Assembly (NCBI RefSeq): GCF_003097355.1
Contig: NZ_PYUI01000001.1
Coordinates: 248,001-312,000, forward strand
DNA: 64,000 nucleotides
Origin: Arthrobacter sp. H-02-3
GTDB taxonomy: Bacteria > Actinomycetota > Actinomycetes > Actinomycetales > Micrococcaceae
Direction: 5' to 3'
Shown: positions 55,797 to 64,000 of the stretch, piece by piece
Layout of the letters: every line of letters begins with the position of its first letter
Position numbering within the stretch: the stretch's first letter is position 1
Position numbers and translations under genes: made by a program
Notes under the pieces: generated by a model
Told to the model about the DNA's origin: nothing
Seen by the model: the letters and a program-made list of their open reading frames with translations, nothing else
Database searches by the model: none

Positions 55797-56210
55797 TTAG
55801 GCGTCCGGGATCTGGGTGCCGTCCTGCTTGGCCGCCGAGGCAGCGGCCTCGGCCTGGGAGCGGGCAACATGCGCGTGGACTTCTTCCATGTCCAGGGCCT
55901 TGACGGCGTCCACCACCTGCTCCAGCTGCTGGGCGTTCAGGGCGCCGGGCTGCGAGAACACCAGGACCTTTTCGCGGAAGGCCATCAGCGTGGGGATCGA
56001 GGTGATGCCGGCCTCGGCAGCGAGCTGCTGCTCGGCCTCGGTGTCCACCTTGGAGAAGACCACGTCCGGGTGCTTCTCCGAGACTGCTGAGTACGTGGGG
56101 CCAAACTGCTTGCACGGGCCGCACCATTCGGCCCAGAAATCGACGAGGACGATGTCGTTATCCTCGACGGTCGATGCGAACTGTTCACCTGTGATGTCTA
56201 CGGTAGCCAT
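55797..56210 (-). CDS. trxA: Thioredoxin
   Basis: 137 residues; a thioredoxin fold of about 110 residues plus a C-terminal extension of about 25 (VARSQAEAAASAAKQDG). Active site is DFWAEWCGPCKQFGPTYS with Cys30 and Cys33 (CGPC) and the cis-Pro at ITSIPTLMAFRE. It reduces protein disulfides with thioredoxin reductase. No reductase gene is nearby, so it is an extra thioredoxin. Convergent with the ABM gene; thioesterase upstream on the same strand. Confidence 0.94.
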   Translation of the reverse strand: MATVDITGEQFASTVEDNDIVLVDFWAEWCGPCKQFGPTYSAVSEKHPDVVFSKVDTEAEQQLAAEAGITSIPTLMAFREKVLVFSQPGALNAQQLEQVVDAVKALDMEEVHAHVARSQAEAAASAAKQDGTQIPDA

Positions 56211-56311
56211 GAGTCAACGGTACGGGAGCAGTCCGGGATTGTCCCCGGCATTTCGCTGTTGGCACATCCGGGCCAAAGCGGGTGCGCCTGCCTGGCCGGC
56301 GGGCGCACCCG

Positions 56312-56857
56312 TCAGGCCCAGGCATGCGGGGCAGGACGCCTGGCGCCGGGCAGGGCGTTGGTTTCGCGCCATTCGTGGATCCACTCAGGCAGCTCCAGAT
56401 CCGCCGGCGGGGCGCCGAATTCGCGGACGATCTCCTCCTGGCTGACAGGCTTGCCCTTGCTGACCAGCCGGGTCGCGATGTAGGCGCGGGCATAGACTTC
56501 GCCGTCCACCACCATCCGCTGCTCGAAGTAGATGGCTTTTGAGTCAAGGCCGATGATCTTGGATTCGATGGTGTACTGCTGCCAGAGCTGCAGCGAACGG
56601 CGGAAGGCGATGGTTTCCCCCGCGGCCACGGGCGTCCAGCCCCGGCGGCGCATCTTCTTCCAGGTTCCACTGCGGGCCATGAGGTCGAAGCGCCCGAGGT
56701 CCATGAGCGAGAAATACATGCCGTTGTTGACGTGCATGGCGATGTCGATATCCGTGGGCAACACGCGCAGCGGCAGGGACGAGCTGTCCCAGATGCTCAG
56801 CGGTGGGCGGCGCGAGGACGTGAACAGCAGCAGGAGGGTGCGGAGCAGAAGGTGCAT
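56312..56857 (-). CDS. Thioesterase family protein (hot-dog fold)
   Basis: 181 residues. A 4HBT-like pattern: STLPLRVLPTDIDIAMHVNNGMYFSLMDLGRFDLMARSG, with Asp-His-Asn in the DIDxAMHVNN segment, then GETIAFRRSLQLWQQYTIESKIIGLDSKAIYFEQRMVVDGEVYARAYIATRLVSK. It resembles the acyl-CoA thioesterases of the YbgC/FcbC-related THEM6-like group. It could hydrolyse acyl-CoA, but no partner gene is near. A proline-rich N-terminus (SSRRPPLSIWDSS) precedes the fold. Confidence 0.88.
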   Translation of the reverse strand: MHLLLRTLLLLFTSSRRPPLSIWDSSSLPLRVLPTDIDIAMHVNNGMYFSLMDLGRFDLMARSGTWKKMRRRGWTPVAAGETIAFRRSLQLWQQYTIESKIIGLDSKAIYFEQRMVVDGEVYARAYIATRLVSKGKPVSQEEIVREFGAPPADLELPEWIHEWRETNALPGARRPAPHAWA

Positions 56858-56925
56858 GGGGCAATGTTACCCGCGAGTAACAACGGTGCCAAGGGGTAGG
56901 ACCCAAGGTGCCCGGCGTCCGCAGG

Positions 56926-57654
56926 CTAGCTGTGCGCGGACAGCACCGAGACGGTGGCCTTGGGTCCGGCGCCGCGGATCGTCCAGCAGTTCCCGGTGCC
57001 GATCACGTCGAGTTGCTGCAGGTCCGCGTGGTGCAGCACCAGGGCGGTGTTTTCATCGACGGCGGCCGCGTGGTCCACGAGTCCCTTCGCCACGGCACCG
57101 ACGGCCCGGCTGAGTGTTCCGGCCTGCGCGGCATGGACGTCGACGGCGAAGGGCACCAGGCCCAGCCCGTCGCGGATCTCCACTTCATCGAGCCCCTCGG
57201 AACAGTCCATCGCGCAGACTTCGGTGCCACTGATCCGGTATCCGCCCACGATCGCCCGCGCCGGGGCCACCATCGCCCCGGCGGAGAACCCCATGTACGG
57301 CACACCCTCCGAGACCGCACGGCGGATGGCCCCCGCGGACGGCAGGAGGCCTTCCAGGTAGGCCGGCGTCGGGCCGCCCCCGACCACGATGCCGTCGACG
57401 TCGTCGAACGCGGCCGGATTCGCCTCTTTGTTGAAGCGGAGCAGGACCGGGAGCACCGTGCAGTCGATCCGGGATTCCAGCGGCCCAACATAGGCGGGCA
57501 GGAAATACTCAGAGCTGCCCTCGTGGTCAAAGAGAACGACGGCGACGCGCGGAACCCTGCCGGGGGCCCGGTGCCGGAGTTCCCGGACGAACCGGTCGAA
57601 GACGGCAGGAATGGTCACGGTGTCCGGGCCTCCGCCGACAAGGATGATGGTCAT
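56926..57654 (-). CDS. Type 1 glutamine amidotransferase-like / S51 peptidase-like protein
   Basis: 242 residues from ATG 57652-57654. Class I GATase-like fold of the peptidase E group: MTIILVGGGPDTVTIPAVFDRFVREL, DVDGIVVGGGPTPAYLEGLLPSAGAIRRAVSEGVPYMGFSAGAMVAPARAIVGGY. The nucleophile elbow is GFSAGA with a Ser. Cyanophycinase and aspartyl dipeptidase belong to the same fold, but the residues around the Ser do not settle which. Single minus-strand gene. Confidence 0.85.
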   Translation of the reverse strand: MTIILVGGGPDTVTIPAVFDRFVRELRHRAPGRVPRVAVVLFDHEGSSEYFLPAYVGPLESRIDCTVLPVLLRFNKEANPAAFDDVDGIVVGGGPTPAYLEGLLPSAGAIRRAVSEGVPYMGFSAGAMVAPARAIVGGYRISGTEVCAMDCSEGLDEVEIRDGLGLVPFAVDVHAAQAGTLSRAVGAVAKGLVDHAAAVDENTALVLHHADLQQLDVIGTGNCWTIRGAGPKATVSVLSAHS

Positions 57655-57955
57655 GGCTTCAAAGTACCCGGATCCGAAGCAATCGCAATGGGCCCGGCGC
57701 GCCTGCACCAGCTTTGGCCGACGCCGAACTTGCTCGCGGCCCACGCTGCGCGGCGGGGCGAGGCGGGTGGGGTCGCCGGAGTCCGTCGGTGCGCGGACAG
57801 AACCGGGCCGACCGCCGCGGCGGCTCCAAAGTTTCTGTAGTGATTGACCGGCACGGACGGTGAGGAACATAATCGGAATCGGTACTAGTTTCACGACACG
57901 ACTGCGCCGACCATGAGGCCGACGGCAGAGCATTCAACGGAAAGCGGTCGGCATT
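57655..57955. other. Divergent promoter region, no gene seen
   Basis: 301 nt between the S51-like and DUF7144 starts. The left half (57655-57835) has no convincing frame. The right half is lower in GC and holds the promoter given at 57844-57873. Confidence 0.5.
57844..57873 (+). promoter_or_regulatory. Promoter of the DUF7144-like membrane gene
   Basis: -35 TTGACC (57844-57849) and -10 CATAAT (57868-57873) with an 18-bp spacer, both 5 of 6 to consensus. Predicted leader is about 75 nt up to the ATG at 57956. Confidence 0.75.
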
Positions 57956-58390
57956 ATGACTACTGCCCATCATCCTGTTGCTTCGACTGGCTGGACCGGT
58001 TGGGTCCGTTTCGCCGGAGTCATTCTGATCATCAACGGCGTTTTCAGCGGCCTTCAAGGCCTCGTCGCTCTCACCGGTCCTGACACCTACTATTTGGCGA
58101 CCCCGGGCACGCTGTTCATCTTCGACGCGAAGGGGTGGGGCTGGTGGAATCTAGCTCTCGGGGTGCTCTTGATCCTCACCGCCGTCGCGCTCTTCTCCGG
58201 TGCAACGTGGGCTCGAGTCGTTGGTGTTGTCGTTGCGGGCTTCAGCGCGGTCGTTCAACTGATGCTCATTCCGGCGCAGCCGTGGTGGTCCGTCATCGTC
58301 ATCGCCATGGACGTGCTGATCATCTACGCGATCATCGCCCACGGCGAGGAACTTAAGGCTGAGCAGGCGCCTCCGCCAACCAACCCGTAG
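57956..58390 (+). CDS. DUF7144-like four-helix membrane protein
   Basis: 144 residues. Four hydrophobic helices: WVRFAGVILIINGVFSGLQGLVAL, WWNLALGVLLILTAVALF, WARVVGVVVAGFSAVVQLMLI, VIVIAMDVLIIYAIIAHG. The pattern W-x-x-F-A-G-V-I-L-I-I-N-G and GWGWWNLALGVLLIL is that of a conserved actinobacterial membrane family (DUF7144-type). The cytosolic tail has EELKAEQAPPPTNP. No function is known. It has its own promoter. Confidence 0.85.
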   Translation: MTTAHHPVASTGWTGWVRFAGVILIINGVFSGLQGLVALTGPDTYYLATPGTLFIFDAKGWGWWNLALGVLLILTAVALFSGATWARVVGVVVAGFSAVVQLMLIPAQPWWSVIVIAMDVLIIYAIIAHGEELKAEQAPPPTNP

Positions 58391-58403
58391 GGCACCGCCG
58401 CGA

Positions 58404-58823
58404 TCAGTCGGCCGCAATCAACTCCACTTCGTAGCCGTCCGTGTTCACGAGGTAGGCGGCGAAGTGGCCGGGGCCGCCTGCGTGCGGGTATTTGTCCGGA
58501 AACAGTTCGGCCCAGCCCAGGTTCAGGCCCTCGGCCGCCATGGCGTCCACCTGCTCCCGGGTCCCCGCGCTGAAGGCCAGATGGTTCAGCCCCGGCGCGG
58601 TGCGGTCGTGTACGTCCCCGTTCAGGGCCGGAGATTGCTCGACGACGATATACGTGGACCCCCGCCGCCAGCTGCGCCCGTGAGCCCAGTCCTGGTAGGC
58701 CTCGTAGCCCAACCGGCCCAGGAGCCAGCCCCACTGGTCCCTGGCCCGTTCAAGGTCCGGCACCCAGAGCTCAACATGGTGCAGGGCACCAAAAGACGCG
58801 GGTGCACCCGGGACGGCGGCCAT
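58404..58823 (-). CDS. VOC (glyoxalase fold) protein
   Basis: 139 residues from ATG 58821-58823, sharing one base with the GNAT stop. LHHVELWVPDLERARDQWGWLLGRLGYEAYQDW begins the first unit with the metal-binding His of LHHVEL; GLNHLAFSAGTREQVDAMAAEGL gives the second His; and AAYLVNTDGYEVELIA the final Glu. Fosfomycin resistance, glyoxalase I and extradiol dioxygenases share this fold; no specific match is seen. Co-translated with the upstream GNAT gene. Confidence 0.92.
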   Translation of the reverse strand: MAAVPGAPASFGALHHVELWVPDLERARDQWGWLLGRLGYEAYQDWAHGRSWRRGSTYIVVEQSPALNGDVHDRTAPGLNHLAFSAGTREQVDAMAAEGLNLGWAELFPDKYPHAGGPGHFAAYLVNTDGYEVELIAAD

Positions 58824-59365
58824 CAGAACAGGATCCGCTGAAAGAGGACGTGGTCCTGCCAGGCCCCGGCAATCCGGAGGTACCTGGGGGCCAGGCCGAT
58901 TTCTTCGAAGCCGGCCCGTTTCAGGATTCGCTGGGATGCGGCGTTGTGCGGGAGGGTGGCGGCCTGTAGCCGGTGCAGTCCGAGCTCGGTAAGGGCGGCC
59001 CCGACGGCGAATTCCACGGCGGCCGAGCCAATCCCCTGACCGGTCATGTCCTTGTCCACCCAGTAGCCGAGGTGGGCGCTGAGGAACGGCCCGCGGACAA
59101 TCCCGCTGAGGTTCATCACCCCGACGATGCGGGAACCGTCCACGAGAACCCACGGGACGTCCGATCCGGCGATGAACAACCCGAGTTTGGACTCGATGCT
59201 GGCGGCCTGCCCGTCGGCGGTGAAAAATTCCTCGGCCCGCACGGGTTCCCAGGGCGCCAAGTGCTCCCGGTTCCGGAGGTAGGCCTCGGCCATCCGACCG
59301 GCGTCGGACCTGTGCAGCACCCGCACTCGCACTGTGCCCGTCAAAGCGATGCTGTTCTCGGTCAT
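58823..59365 (-). CDS. RimJ/RimL-like GNAT acetyltransferase
   Basis: 180 residues. VRVLHRSDAGRMAEAYLRNREHLAPWEP at the start and the acetyl-CoA loop AHLGYWVDKDMTGQGIGSAAVEFAVGAALTELGLHRLQAATLPHNAASQRILKRAGFEEIGLAPRYLRIAGAWQDHVLFQRI are typical of the ribosomal-protein/N-terminal acetyltransferase group. It could modify an N-terminus or a small molecule. The stop shares a base with the VOC gene start. Confidence 0.93.
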   Translation of the reverse strand: MTENSIALTGTVRVRVLHRSDAGRMAEAYLRNREHLAPWEPVRAEEFFTADGQAASIESKLGLFIAGSDVPWVLVDGSRIVGVMNLSGIVRGPFLSAHLGYWVDKDMTGQGIGSAAVEFAVGAALTELGLHRLQAATLPHNAASQRILKRAGFEEIGLAPRYLRIAGAWQDHVLFQRILF

Positions 59366-59474
59366 CCGGCGACTCTAACCGTCATGCCGAACGGCTTCAA
59401 TCTACGGCGCGGCAGTGCGGGAATGGTCTTCATGCTCCGGCCCCGGTTGGCTTGGCCGGACCCGACGGTCAGCT

Positions 59475-59879
59475 TCACCCGCCGGGTTTGAGTTTCCGCC
59501 AGCCACCGGCCCGGTTGTCCGCGATGATCTGCCGGAACATCGCGGTGAGGGCCTGCCCGGGGATGGATTCACCCTGGCGGAAAGCGATAGTGCGTGCGGT
59601 CTTGTTGTCATGCCCGCCCGTGATGATCCCCTCCGGGTCCGGGACGATTCCGCCGTCGTAGAGGAAGACGTTGACGTGGTCCTTGGCCGCCAGGAGGGCG
59701 CAAATGTTGCCCTCGAGGACGAAGTAGGGCTGAGTGGTGCGCTTGATGGTCTCGGCGACGGCCGGGTCGGCGGCATGGACAAGTTCGCGCACCTGGCGGC
59801 AGATCTCTTGCTGCCAGTCCGGCAGTGCCACGATGAACGCGTCAACCCGGGGGTCTCGAAGCGGGAAATTGTCAGCCAC
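59475..59879 (-). CDS. DUF1801 domain protein
   Basis: 134 residues from GTG 59877-59879. DUF1801 (YdhG-like) pattern: VDAFIVALPDWQQEICRQVRELVHAADPAVAETIKRTTQPYFVLEGNICALLAAKDHVNVFLYDGGIVPDPEGIITGGHDNKTARTIAFRQGESI. The fold is related to frataxin-like proteins; a role in iron or intracellular protection has been proposed for relatives. It overlaps the stop of the MgtC gene by 8 nt, so the two may be coupled. Confidence 0.88.
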   Translation of the reverse strand: MADNFPLRDPRVDAFIVALPDWQQEICRQVRELVHAADPAVAETIKRTTQPYFVLEGNICALLAAKDHVNVFLYDGGIVPDPEGIITGGHDNKTARTIAFRQGESIPGQALTAMFRQIIADNRAGGWRKLKPGG

Positions 59880-60597
59880 CGTCGTCGTCCTCGTTGGGGT
59901 CCGCGCCGTGGACCGTGACGCTCTTCACCCCGGGCACGTCCAAGAGGTATGGGACGAGCTCCCGCAGCGGAAGATGCCCGTGGAAGCGGATGTCCATGAG
60001 GACGATCGGTTTTTCTTGGGTTCCCGATTTGTTGGTGCTCAGGATCGATGAGCTGAAGCCCATGTTGGTGGCGATCTCCAGTACCTGCCTGAGCACGCCC
60101 TGGTTGTCGGCGTAGCCGAGATGCAGGACCCGGTTGCTGTCTTGGGTGGGGATCCTGCGGACCACGGGAGAGACCACATACAAGGTGATGAGGTGGAATG
60201 CGGTCAGTGAGAGGGCCAGGGAAAGCATCCCGGCCCCGCACGCCATGCCGACCGCCGCCGATACCCAGATGCTCGCGGCCGTGGTGAGGCCCCGGACAAC
60301 GTTCCGTCCCTTGAAGATCACGCCGGCGCCGAGGAAGCCGATGCCGCTGACGATTTGGGCGGCAATGCGGGACGGGTCCATGGTGGCCCCGGGGGCCAGA
60401 GCGGCGGAGAATCCGTAGGCAGAGATGAGGGTGAAAGTGCACGATCCGAGGCCGACCAGGACGTGGGTGCGGTAGCCCGCGACCTTTTGCCGGACCTGCC
60501 GCTCGACGCCGATCAGGGAGCAGAGGACAAAGGTCGCCAGCAGGAGCCCGATTTCCACCAGTGTGGTCGGGGTATATAGCCCGTATGCGTCCTGCAT
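59872..60597 (-). CDS. MgtC/SapB family membrane protein
   Basis: 241 residues from ATG 60595-60597, with GGAGGG 4-6 nt upstream; a further ATG would add 18 residues. MgtC N-terminal helices: LVEIGLLLATFVLCSLIGVERQVRQKVAGYRTHVLVGLGSCTFTLISAYGF, AAQIVSGIGFLGAGVIFKGRNVVRGLTTAASIWVSAAVGMACGAGML (MgtC signature with conserved RGLTTAASIW). A cytosolic ACT-like C-terminal domain follows (about 150-235). MgtC proteins aid survival in low Mg2+ and alter ATP synthase or phosphate uptake. Cytoplasmic membrane. Confidence 0.93.
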   Translation of the reverse strand: MQDAYGLYTPTTLVEIGLLLATFVLCSLIGVERQVRQKVAGYRTHVLVGLGSCTFTLISAYGFSAALAPGATMDPSRIAAQIVSGIGFLGAGVIFKGRNVVRGLTTAASIWVSAAVGMACGAGMLSLALSLTAFHLITLYVVSPVVRRIPTQDSNRVLHLGYADNQGVLRQVLEIATNMGFSSSILSTNKSGTQEKPIVLMDIRFHGHLPLRELVPYLLDVPGVKSVTVHGADPNEDDDGG

Positions 60598-60725
60598 CCG
60601 CCCTCCGACTCGGCCCGAGAGCGGCGCCCGGTCGTTTCTGAGGTGCGCCAACGGCTCTCGAAGTTGATACTACCGCCGCCCCCGTATGGGGAACAGGGCG
60701 GGGAACAGGGGCGGTTCGGTTCCGC

Positions 60726-62318
60726 TCATGGGGCCAGGTCCCGGCGGCGCCAGCCGGTGTAGCCGAGCGCGGCGAGCGCCGCGGCGGTCACGGTAAGTCC
60801 CAGCATGGGCCAGACGGCGTCGGAATCCAAGGGGAGCAGTGGTGAATGCCGGAACGGGGAGAGCTCCATCACCCACTCCGGGGCGTTCCACAGGACGCCA
60901 AACTCACCCAGGGCGACGAAGACCAGCAGCAGTCCCCAGACCGTCCCGGTGAGCCGGGGCGCCCAGCCGAACGCGGCCAGGACTACTGAGGTCATGACCC
61001 AGGCCGCGGGGATCTGCGCGGCGGAGGCCACCGTAATGCGCCCCAGCTGATTTCCGTCGGACAGGACCATGGCGGCGCCGGCCCCGACCGACAATCCGGA
61101 CAGCAGCATGAGCACGGCGACGCCGGCGAGCGCGAAGGCGAAATGGCTTGTCGCCCACCGCGGCCGGGTGGTGGCCGTGCCCAGCAGCGCCTCCACGTGG
61201 CCGTCCGTTTCCTCGTCGCGGAGCCGGTTGGCCGCGGACAGCCCGTAGGCAGCGGCAAGCAGTCCCATGATGCTGATCTCTGCGGCGATGAAGGCGTCCG
61301 TCATGGCCTGGGTTCCGCCCAGCATCCTGATCAGGTCCTGGGCGTTGGGGGAACTCAGCAGGTCCGTGACGTTGCCGGCCAGCGACCCGATCACGACACC
61401 GAACGCCACGAATGCCACCGCCCACGCCGCAAGGAGACGGAGCTGGAGGCGCACGGCGAGGTCCCAGACGCCGTTGAGTGAGCCGCGCGCCGGGCCGGGG
61501 CGTTCCTCCCGCAGCCCCGAGCCGAGGTCCCGGCGGGCACGAAGGGCCAGCGCGACCGGCACGAGGGCTGCGCAGAGTGCCAACGGCAGGGCTAGCACCC
61601 ACCACCGGTCTCCGGCAAAGGCCCGGATCTGCTGGTTCCAGCCGATCGGCGAAAGCCAGGACAAGGCCGACGGCCCCGGCTCTGCGAGATCCCCCACCGC
61701 GCGCAGCGCGTAGGTCACCGCGACGACGCCGAGGCTCAGTCCCGTGGCGGCCCGCGCACTGGCAGTCACCTGGGCGGTCACCCCGGCCACGGCGCTGAAG
61801 GCCATGCCGGTGGCGGCCCAGCCGAGTCCGAACGCGAGCGAGCCGGCGGCGGGAAGGCCGCCGGCGGCCAACGTCACGGCCGTGACCAGCCCGAGGACAA
61901 GGCTCGCGCCGAAGCTGATGGCGAGGGCGGCAGCGAGCGGTGCGTCGCGTCCCAGACGCCCGCCGCCGAGAAGCTCGAGCCGCCCGGACTCTTCGTCGCT
62001 GCGCGTATGCCGGATGGTGATGAAGACCATGAGGACGGCGAGGATGGCGGCCATGAACGCCGTGTACTTGATCAGGGACAGCGCGCCCAGGGACGTGGGT
62101 TCGTAAACCCTGCCGAATAGTGCCACTAGCGATGCCGTGGCGTTCAGGGCTGTCGCGGCTTCGACCCGGCTCCCGACATCGGGGTACAGCTCGGCACCGG
62201 CCGCGGCGGTTGAATAGGTCGTGACGGCGAATCCGGCGATCCATGCCGGCAGCAGCCAGCGGTCGCGCCGGAGTCCGAGCCGGATCAGGACGCCCGTGCC
62301 CGCCAACGTTTCACGCAT
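60726..62318 (-). CDS. ABC-2 type exporter permease (antibiotic exporter-like)
   Basis: 530 residues from ATG 62316-62318, overlapping the ATPase stop by 8 nt. About 12 helices in two repeats of six, like the TnrB3/tetronasin exporter permeases of actinobacteria ([27 protein letters not shown] at the start). Pattern segments: [36 protein letters not shown] and [24 protein letters not shown]. It would form an exporter with the ATPase in a heteromeric or homodimeric unit. Substrate unknown. Confidence 0.9.
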   Translation of the reverse strand: MRETLAGTGVLIRLGLRRDRWLLPAWIAGFAVTTYSTAAAGAELYPDVGSRVEAATALNATASLVALFGRVYEPTSLGALSLIKYTAFMAAILAVLMVFITIRHTRSDEESGRLELLGGGRLGRDAPLAAALAISFGASLVLGLVTAVTLAAGGLPAAGSLAFGLGWAATGMAFSAVAGVTAQVTASARAATGLSLGVVAVTYALRAVGDLAEPGPSALSWLSPIGWNQQIRAFAGDRWWVLALPLALCAALVPVALALRARRDLGSGLREERPGPARGSLNGVWDLAVRLQLRLLAAWAVAFVAFGVVIGSLAGNVTDLLSSPNAQDLIRMLGGTQAMTDAFIAAEISIMGLLAAAYGLSAANRLRDEETDGHVEALLGTATTRPRWATSHFAFALAGVAVLMLLSGLSVGAGAAMVLSDGNQLGRITVASAAQIPAAWVMTSVVLAAFGWAPRLTGTVWGLLLVFVALGEFGVLWNAPEWVMELSPFRHSPLLPLDSDAVWPMLGLTVTAAALAALGYTGWRRRDLAP

Positions 62319-63243
62319 CACCGGGCCGCCCGCTGCTCGCCCCGGCCGCAACCGCGGGCACCGCCGCGCCATAGTGGCGCAAGAAAAGGTCTTCGAGGGT
62401 TGGCGGCTGGCTGGTCAGCGCAAGGAGACCGGCGTCGGTCAGGGCCCGCATCAGCGGGGCCAGGCCGGACGGTTCCACCTGGGCGCTGACCCGATGGTTC
62501 GTGACGACGACGTCGTGGACCCCCGGCAGGGCATCCAAACCTGCCGGTACGACCGCGACGTCGGCGGTGACGGAGGTCCGGGTGAGGTGCCGGAGCTCCT
62601 CAAGCCGCCCGGTCTCCACCACCCGGCCCTCACGGATGATGCTGACACGGTCCGAAAGCGCCTCGGCCTCACTCAGGATGTGGCTGCTGAGCAGGACTGT
62701 GCGGCCCTGGTTGCGCAATTCCCGGACACATTGGCGGAAGGCGTCCTCCATGAGCGGGTCCAGGCCGCTGGTGGGCTCGTCCAGCAGGAAAAGCTCGGCG
62801 TCGGTGGCCAGCGCGGCGATCAGGGCCACTTTCTGCCGGTTGCCTTTGGAATAGGCCCGGGACTTCTTCGTCGGGTCGAGGTCGAATACCTCCAGGAGCC
62901 GGTCCCGCCGGGCCGCGTCCTGACCGCCCTGGAGCCGCCCGAGCAGATCGATCACTTCACCGCCGGTCAGGTTGGGCCACAACGCCACATCCCCGGGGAC
63001 GTAGGCCAGCCGCCGGTGCAGGCGCGCGACGTCGCTCCACGGGTCAAAGCCCATGACCCGGATGGAGCCCGCGTTGGCGCGGAGCATGCCCAGCAGCAGA
63101 CGGATGGTTGTCGACTTCCCTGAGCCGTTGGGGCCCAGGAAACCGTGGACCTCGCCCTCTTCGACTGAAAAGTCCAGCCCGTTGAGGGCAACCACCGGCC
63201 CAAACCGCTTCACAACCCCGGCCATCTCAAAGACGCTCGTCAT
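62311..63243 (-). CDS. ABC transporter ATP-binding protein (exporter)
   Basis: 310 residues from ATG 63241-63243. Walker [21 protein letters not shown], Walker [25 protein letters not shown], and H-loop [15 protein letters not shown]. The signature is [15 protein letters not shown], a relaxed version of LSGGQ that recurs in the antibiotic exporter family. A C-terminal domain of about 80 residues follows. Works with the permease gene that overlaps it. Regulation is not visible in the sequence upstream. Confidence 0.93.
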   Translation of the reverse strand: MTSVFEMAGVVKRFGPVVALNGLDFSVEEGEVHGFLGPNGSGKSTTIRLLLGMLRANAGSIRVMGFDPWSDVARLHRRLAYVPGDVALWPNLTGGEVIDLLGRLQGGQDAARRDRLLEVFDLDPTKKSRAYSKGNRQKVALIAALATDAELFLLDEPTSGLDPLMEDAFRQCVRELRNQGRTVLLSSHILSEAEALSDRVSIIREGRVVETGRLEELRHLTRTSVTADVAVVPAGLDALPGVHDVVVTNHRVSAQVEPSGLAPLMRALTDAGLLALTSQPPTLEDLFLRHYGAAVPAVAAGASSGRPGDA

Positions 63244-63348
63244 AGCGGACACGATACGCCGGGGCCGGACCATATCGCCCCGGCCGAAGGACCCCTTCAC
63301 GAGCGGCCGGACTGTCGCGTTGCACCCCGGCGACGTAGCCTAGCGAGC

Positions 63349-63780
63349 ATGGAAGACCCCTACGATCTTGAACGGTTCGTAACTGCCCAGGACTCCGGTG
63401 GAACGTACGGGCATGCCCTGGCGGAGCTGAGGTCCGGCACGAAGGGGAGCCACTGGATGTGGTTTGTGTTCCCCCAGCTCGCCGGGCTGGGCCACAGCGA
63501 GACCGCCCGCAGGTATGCGATCTCATCGCTGGACGAGGCGCGGGCTTATTACCGGCACGCGGTCCTGGGCCCGCGTCTCGTGGACGTCGCCGCCGCTGTG
63601 GCTGCCGTACAGGGACGGTCCGCGGTGCAGATCTTTGGAGGCATCGATGCCCGGAAGCTGCACTCGTCCATGACTTTGTTCCTGCGGGCCGCCCCCGGTG
63701 AGACCGTGTTCCGCGACGTCCTGGACCGCTACTACGACGGCGCCCCGGACCCCGCCACGAACCAGCTGCTGGACGGATAG
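63349..63780 (+). CDS. DUF1810 domain protein
   Basis: 143 residues. The DUF1810 pattern is clear: DPYDLERFVTAQDSGGTYGHALAELRSGTKGSHWMWFVFPQLAGLGHSETARRYAISSLDEARAYYRHAVLGPRLVDVAAAV, with the KGSHWMWFVFPQL signature. Relatives resemble macrodomain-independent calpastatin-named proteins; structure is an all-helical fold. No biochemical function is known. It is divergent from the ABC exporter. Confidence 0.9.
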   Translation: MEDPYDLERFVTAQDSGGTYGHALAELRSGTKGSHWMWFVFPQLAGLGHSETARRYAISSLDEARAYYRHAVLGPRLVDVAAAVAAVQGRSAVQIFGGIDARKLHSSMTLFLRAAPGETVFRDVLDRYYDGAPDPATNQLLDG

Positions 63781-63830
63781 GGAGCCGGCGGGCACAGCGG
63801 GGCTACCGGCGCATCCTGCCCCGGGCACGG

Positions 63831-64000
63831 TTAGGTGTCAGCCGCGGCGAGGGCCGTGATCATCCGTTCCATGCGGGCGACGCCGGCAAATCGTCCTGCG
63901 TTGTCCGTGACGAGCAGGGGGTCAAAGCGGCTGTCCCGGGTCCGCGTCATGGACCGCGCCAGTGCCTCGCTGAGCGGTGTGTCCAGGTTGACCCGCATGC
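63831..64000 (-). CDS. CBS-domain-like protein, C-terminal fragment (cut by window edge)
   Basis: The last 55 codons before TAA 63831-63833 read on the minus strand as VNLDTPLSEALARSMTRTRD, RFDPLLVTDNAGRFAGVARMERMITALAAAD. The pattern TPLxEAL...DPLLVTDxxGRFxGVxRMERM is that of a CBS half-domain, as at the C-terminus of some EAL-domain signalling proteins. The start and the rest of the protein are outside the window, so the full architecture cannot be stated. Confidence 0.6.
   Translation of the reverse strand, partial: MRVNLDTPLSEALARSMTRTRDSRFDPLLVTDNAGRFAGVARMERMITALAAADT

Noticed and set aside
1..64000. CRISPR arrays, phage genes, rRNA genes and plasmid functions.
   Set aside because: No regularly spaced repeats, cas genes, structural phage genes, replication proteins or rRNA segments were seen in any part.

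Overview
The window is one contiguous stretch of very GC-rich chromosome from an actinobacterium, most likely Arthrobacter sensu lato (Micrococcaceae, Pseudarthrobacter-like). The support is a mycothiol synthase gene (mshD), a GlnR-type orphan regulator, frequent GTG/TTG starts and four-base stop/start overlaps, a paired HadA/HadB-like dehydratase and the general style of the protein families. This placement is inference from gene content; no rRNA or species marker is present. There is no phage, plasmid, IS element or CRISPR array. Two tRNA genes (Thr-GGT and Met-CAT) form one transcription unit.

Layout. 1-4.7 kb: a minus-strand run with a truncated PadR regulator and its palindromic operator, an ankyrin protein overlapping a YgfZ/GcvT-type protein, a flavodoxin-like oxidoreductase, a nitrobindin-like protein, a 37-residue membrane peptide and a membrane protein. 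4.8-14.9 kb: glnR-like regulator, a probable minus-strand small RNA, mshD, ppk, a Nudix/phosphatase protein, then thyA-dfrA-small membrane protein-asd. The Asd is of the E. coli type. 14.9-22.7 kb: a compositionally different catabolic and transport block (N-acyl amino acid hydrolase, racemase, polar amino acid ABC importer, GNAT, PucR regulator). It is flanked by a 27-bp direct repeat derived from the 3' end of murB, so it looks like an inserted island.

22.7-38 kb: murB, an MFS transporter, the dehydratase pair, ArsR-SulP, a DUF2797 protein, a CoA ester lyase, a GH13 glucosidase/aldo-keto reductase operon divergent from a ROK regulator, an Na+/H+ antiporter, and a short YidC paralogue overlapping an NAD(P)-binding protein. 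38-50.6 kb: tRNAs, a DEAD-box helicase with a long structured leader, MOSC protein, acyl-CoA dehydrogenase, a degenerate Hpt-domain protein, SDR, GT87 mannosyltransferase-like protein, HxlR-MFS and a transsulfuration pair (cystathionine gamma-synthase and beta-synthase). 50.6-64 kb: SLC13 permease, AlkA-like glycosylase, acyl-CoA ligase, thioredoxin, thioesterase, S51-like protein, small enzymes, MgtC protein, an ABC exporter, DUF1810 and a truncated CBS-like ORF.

The most interesting region is 14.9-22.7 kb. The GNAT closely resembles the D-amino acid N-succinyltransferase family. Together with an enolase-superfamily racemase and an M20 hydrolase it would make a self-contained D- to L-amino acid conversion pathway, here with its own importer and regulator. 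Other items for a second look are the unannotated structured RNA at about 5.6-5.7 kb, an Hpt protein that has lost its phospho-acceptor histidine, the HxlR and PadR palindromes, three long intergenic inverted repeats, and the leader of the DEAD-box helicase gene.
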